NCBI GenBank assembly: GCA_002424045.1
Contig: DIPH01000019.1
Span: 48,104 to 71,109, forward strand
DNA: 23,006 nt
Origin: Firmicutes bacterium UBA5493
Lineage (GTDB): Bacteria > Bacillota > Limnochordia > Darwinibacteriales > Darwinibacteriaceae
Reading direction: 5' to 3'
The position numbers and the translations under genes are program-made. Shown piece after piece: positions 22,049 to 23,006 of the stretch; the first letter of the stretch is position 1, and each line of letters begins with the position of its first letter. The notes beneath the pieces are model-generated. The model saw only the letters and a list, made by a program, of their open reading frames with translations. It was not told where the DNA came from and did no database searches.

Positions 22049-23006
22049 GTGTCAGATTTCAAAAACCTTGTATTTGTTGGCATCGACCCTCACAAAGAAG
22101 AACATGTTGCAGTCATGATTGACCACTGGGGTAAGGTATTCTTCGAATTAACCTTTCCAAATCAAGTCAGCGGCTTTGAAACCCTTTTGGAGCATGTTGA
22201 CACTCACACCCCCGATGGGAAAACCACTGTCTTTGGTATTGAGGACACTGGCGGTCTAGGCCGTTCTTGTGCTCAATGGCTCACGCTTCGCGGCCAGCTA
22301 GTTAAAGGAGTTAACCCCATAATGTCCAGCAACAAGCGTAAACGATATCCTCACCGCACAAAAACCGACAAGATTGACGCTGTTGCAGTGGCCAAAGTCC
22401 TAATTACAGACTTTACCCAACTCCCTGAAGTGCTTGTCGATGATTACTACCATGGCCTGCGACAATTGGCAAACAGAAGAGATCAGTTAACGAGGACTAG
22501 TACTCGCTGTAAAAATCAGTTGCACAAACTAATTCACGACCACTATCCAAACTACAAAGAGTTCTTCTCAAATCCCTTTGGAGTCACGGCTCTTGGATTT
22601 TGGAACAAGTATCCTCACCCCAGCATGTCAAAAGGAGCTGGAACCAAGCGTCTAGCATCTTCTCTGAATAAGTTTTCAAGAAACATGGGGAGCACGAAAG
22701 CAGAAAATATTCTCGCCCTAGTAGACAAGGAGCAAGCGTTAACTATTGATGCCAAAATGACTATGATCGTTATTAGGCAGATCATTGAACAATTGCAGCA
22801 AATTACCAATCACCTGGCTGAATTGGATGAGCTGATAAAGGAAGCATTAGGACAATCTGACACCCAACTCGAAACAATGCCGGGAGTCGGTCCTGTTACA
22901 GCACTTAACGTTCTAAGCCGGGTGGGGCCAATTGAGAAATTTTCTTCTGCTGACAAGCTAGCCCGCCATGCTGGTATTGCCCCGGTTGATGACTCCAGTG
23001 GCCCAA
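22049..23006 (+). CDS. IS110-family transposase/recombinase (3' end beyond window)
   Basis: The frame runs open from GTG at 22049 to the window edge, 319 codons with no stop. GTG has GGAGG 8 nt upstream. The N-terminal RuvC-like DEDD domain shows D13 (VGIDPHKEEH), E65 (FGIEDTGG) and D107/D110 (TDKIDAVAVA). A coiled-coil region (about 245-280) follows. The C-terminal Transposase_20 domain begins with LETMPGVGPVTALNVLSRVG, followed by LARHAGIAPVDDSSGP; the serine pair at 316-317 is where the catalytic Ser is expected. The enzyme should act as an RNA-guided recombinase together with the bridge RNA upstream. The visible part is intact; activity cannot be judged without the end. Confidence 0.93.
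   Translation, partial: MSDFKNLVFVGIDPHKEEHVAVMIDHWGKVFFELTFPNQVSGFETLLEHVDTHTPDGKTTVFGIEDTGGLGRSCAQWLTLRGQLVKGVNPIMSSNKRKRYPHRTKTDKIDAVAVAKVLITDFTQLPEVLVDDYYHGLRQLANRRDQLTRTSTRCKNQLHKLIHDHYPNYKEFFSNPFGVTALGFWNKYPHPSMSKGAGTKRLASSLNKFSRNMGSTKAENILALVDKEQALTIDAKMTMIVIRQIIEQLQQITNHLAELDELIKEALGQSDTQLETMPGVGPVTALNVLSRVGPIEKFSSADKLARHAGIAPVDDSSGP

Larger units (their letters stand above)
21730..23006 (+). mobile_element. IS110-family insertion sequence, left part
   Basis: The element comprises the left-end non-coding region with promoter and structured RNA, and the transposase gene; the right end is outside the window. IS110 elements lack clear terminal inverted repeats, so the left boundary cannot be fixed by sequence alone. 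It lies somewhere between the start of the kinase-like gene (21629) and stem-loop 1 (21766); 21730 is a working limit. It is the only plus-strand gene block in the window. Confidence 0.8.

Noticed and set aside
1..23006. CRISPR array, tRNA or rRNA genes
   Set aside because: No regularly spaced direct repeats, and no cloverleaf or rRNA-like sequence seen on either strand.

Overview
The window looks like chromosomal DNA of an anaerobic, sugar-fermenting, probably spore-forming member of the Bacillota. Evidence: strong AGGAGG ribosome sites, frequent GTG/TTG starts, a spore photoproduct lyase homologue, and two carbohydrate ABC uptake systems of the MalEFG type. All three exported proteins (two solute-binding proteins and one hydrolase) have ordinary Ala-X-Ala signal peptides without a lipobox cysteine. 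That hints at a diderm (two-membrane) relative such as the Limnochordia/Hydrogenispora or Halanaerobiales groups; this placement is inference. Nearly every gene lies on the minus strand; only the IS110 transposase at the right edge is on the plus strand.

Reading right to left in minus-strand transcription order: at 19546-20724 a ROK-family regulator starts a second sugar locus. It overlaps a cytoplasmic NAGPA-type phosphodiester glycosidase (18036-19580), followed by a binding protein (16706-18019), two permeases (15774-16646 and 14929-15765) and a strong stem-loop terminator. Next come a VapBC-type toxin-antitoxin pair with its own consensus promoter (14078-14759), sbcD-sbcC (12831-13982 and 9676-12834, ATGA overlap), an exported alpha/beta hydrolase (8198-9634), a DMT-type permease (7150-8046), a DUF378 membrane protein (6775-6996) and a spore photoproduct lyase homologue (5667-6686). 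The first sugar locus follows: binding protein (4286-5557), two permeases (3296-4222 and 2475-3299), a DUF1861-like protein (1469-2386) and a terminator. After a 395-bp gap crowded with GCGCAA palindromes come a LacI-family regulator (54-1073) and the first codons of a possible GH130-type glycoside phosphorylase/hydrolase.

Neither sugar locus contains an ATPase gene, so both probably share an ATPase encoded elsewhere. Both carry a strong stem-loop between the binding-protein gene and the first permease gene.

The right end carries a polyprenol/diacylglycerol-kinase-like membrane protein (20895-21629) and the left part of an IS110-family element. Upstream of the IS110 transposase, a good sigma-A promoter (21731-21759) points into three successive stem-loops (21766-22023). 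This layout matches a bridge RNA. The two most notable observations are this candidate bridge RNA and a spore photoproduct lyase in which the hydrogen-donor cysteine (position 140/141 in characterised enzymes) is alanine.
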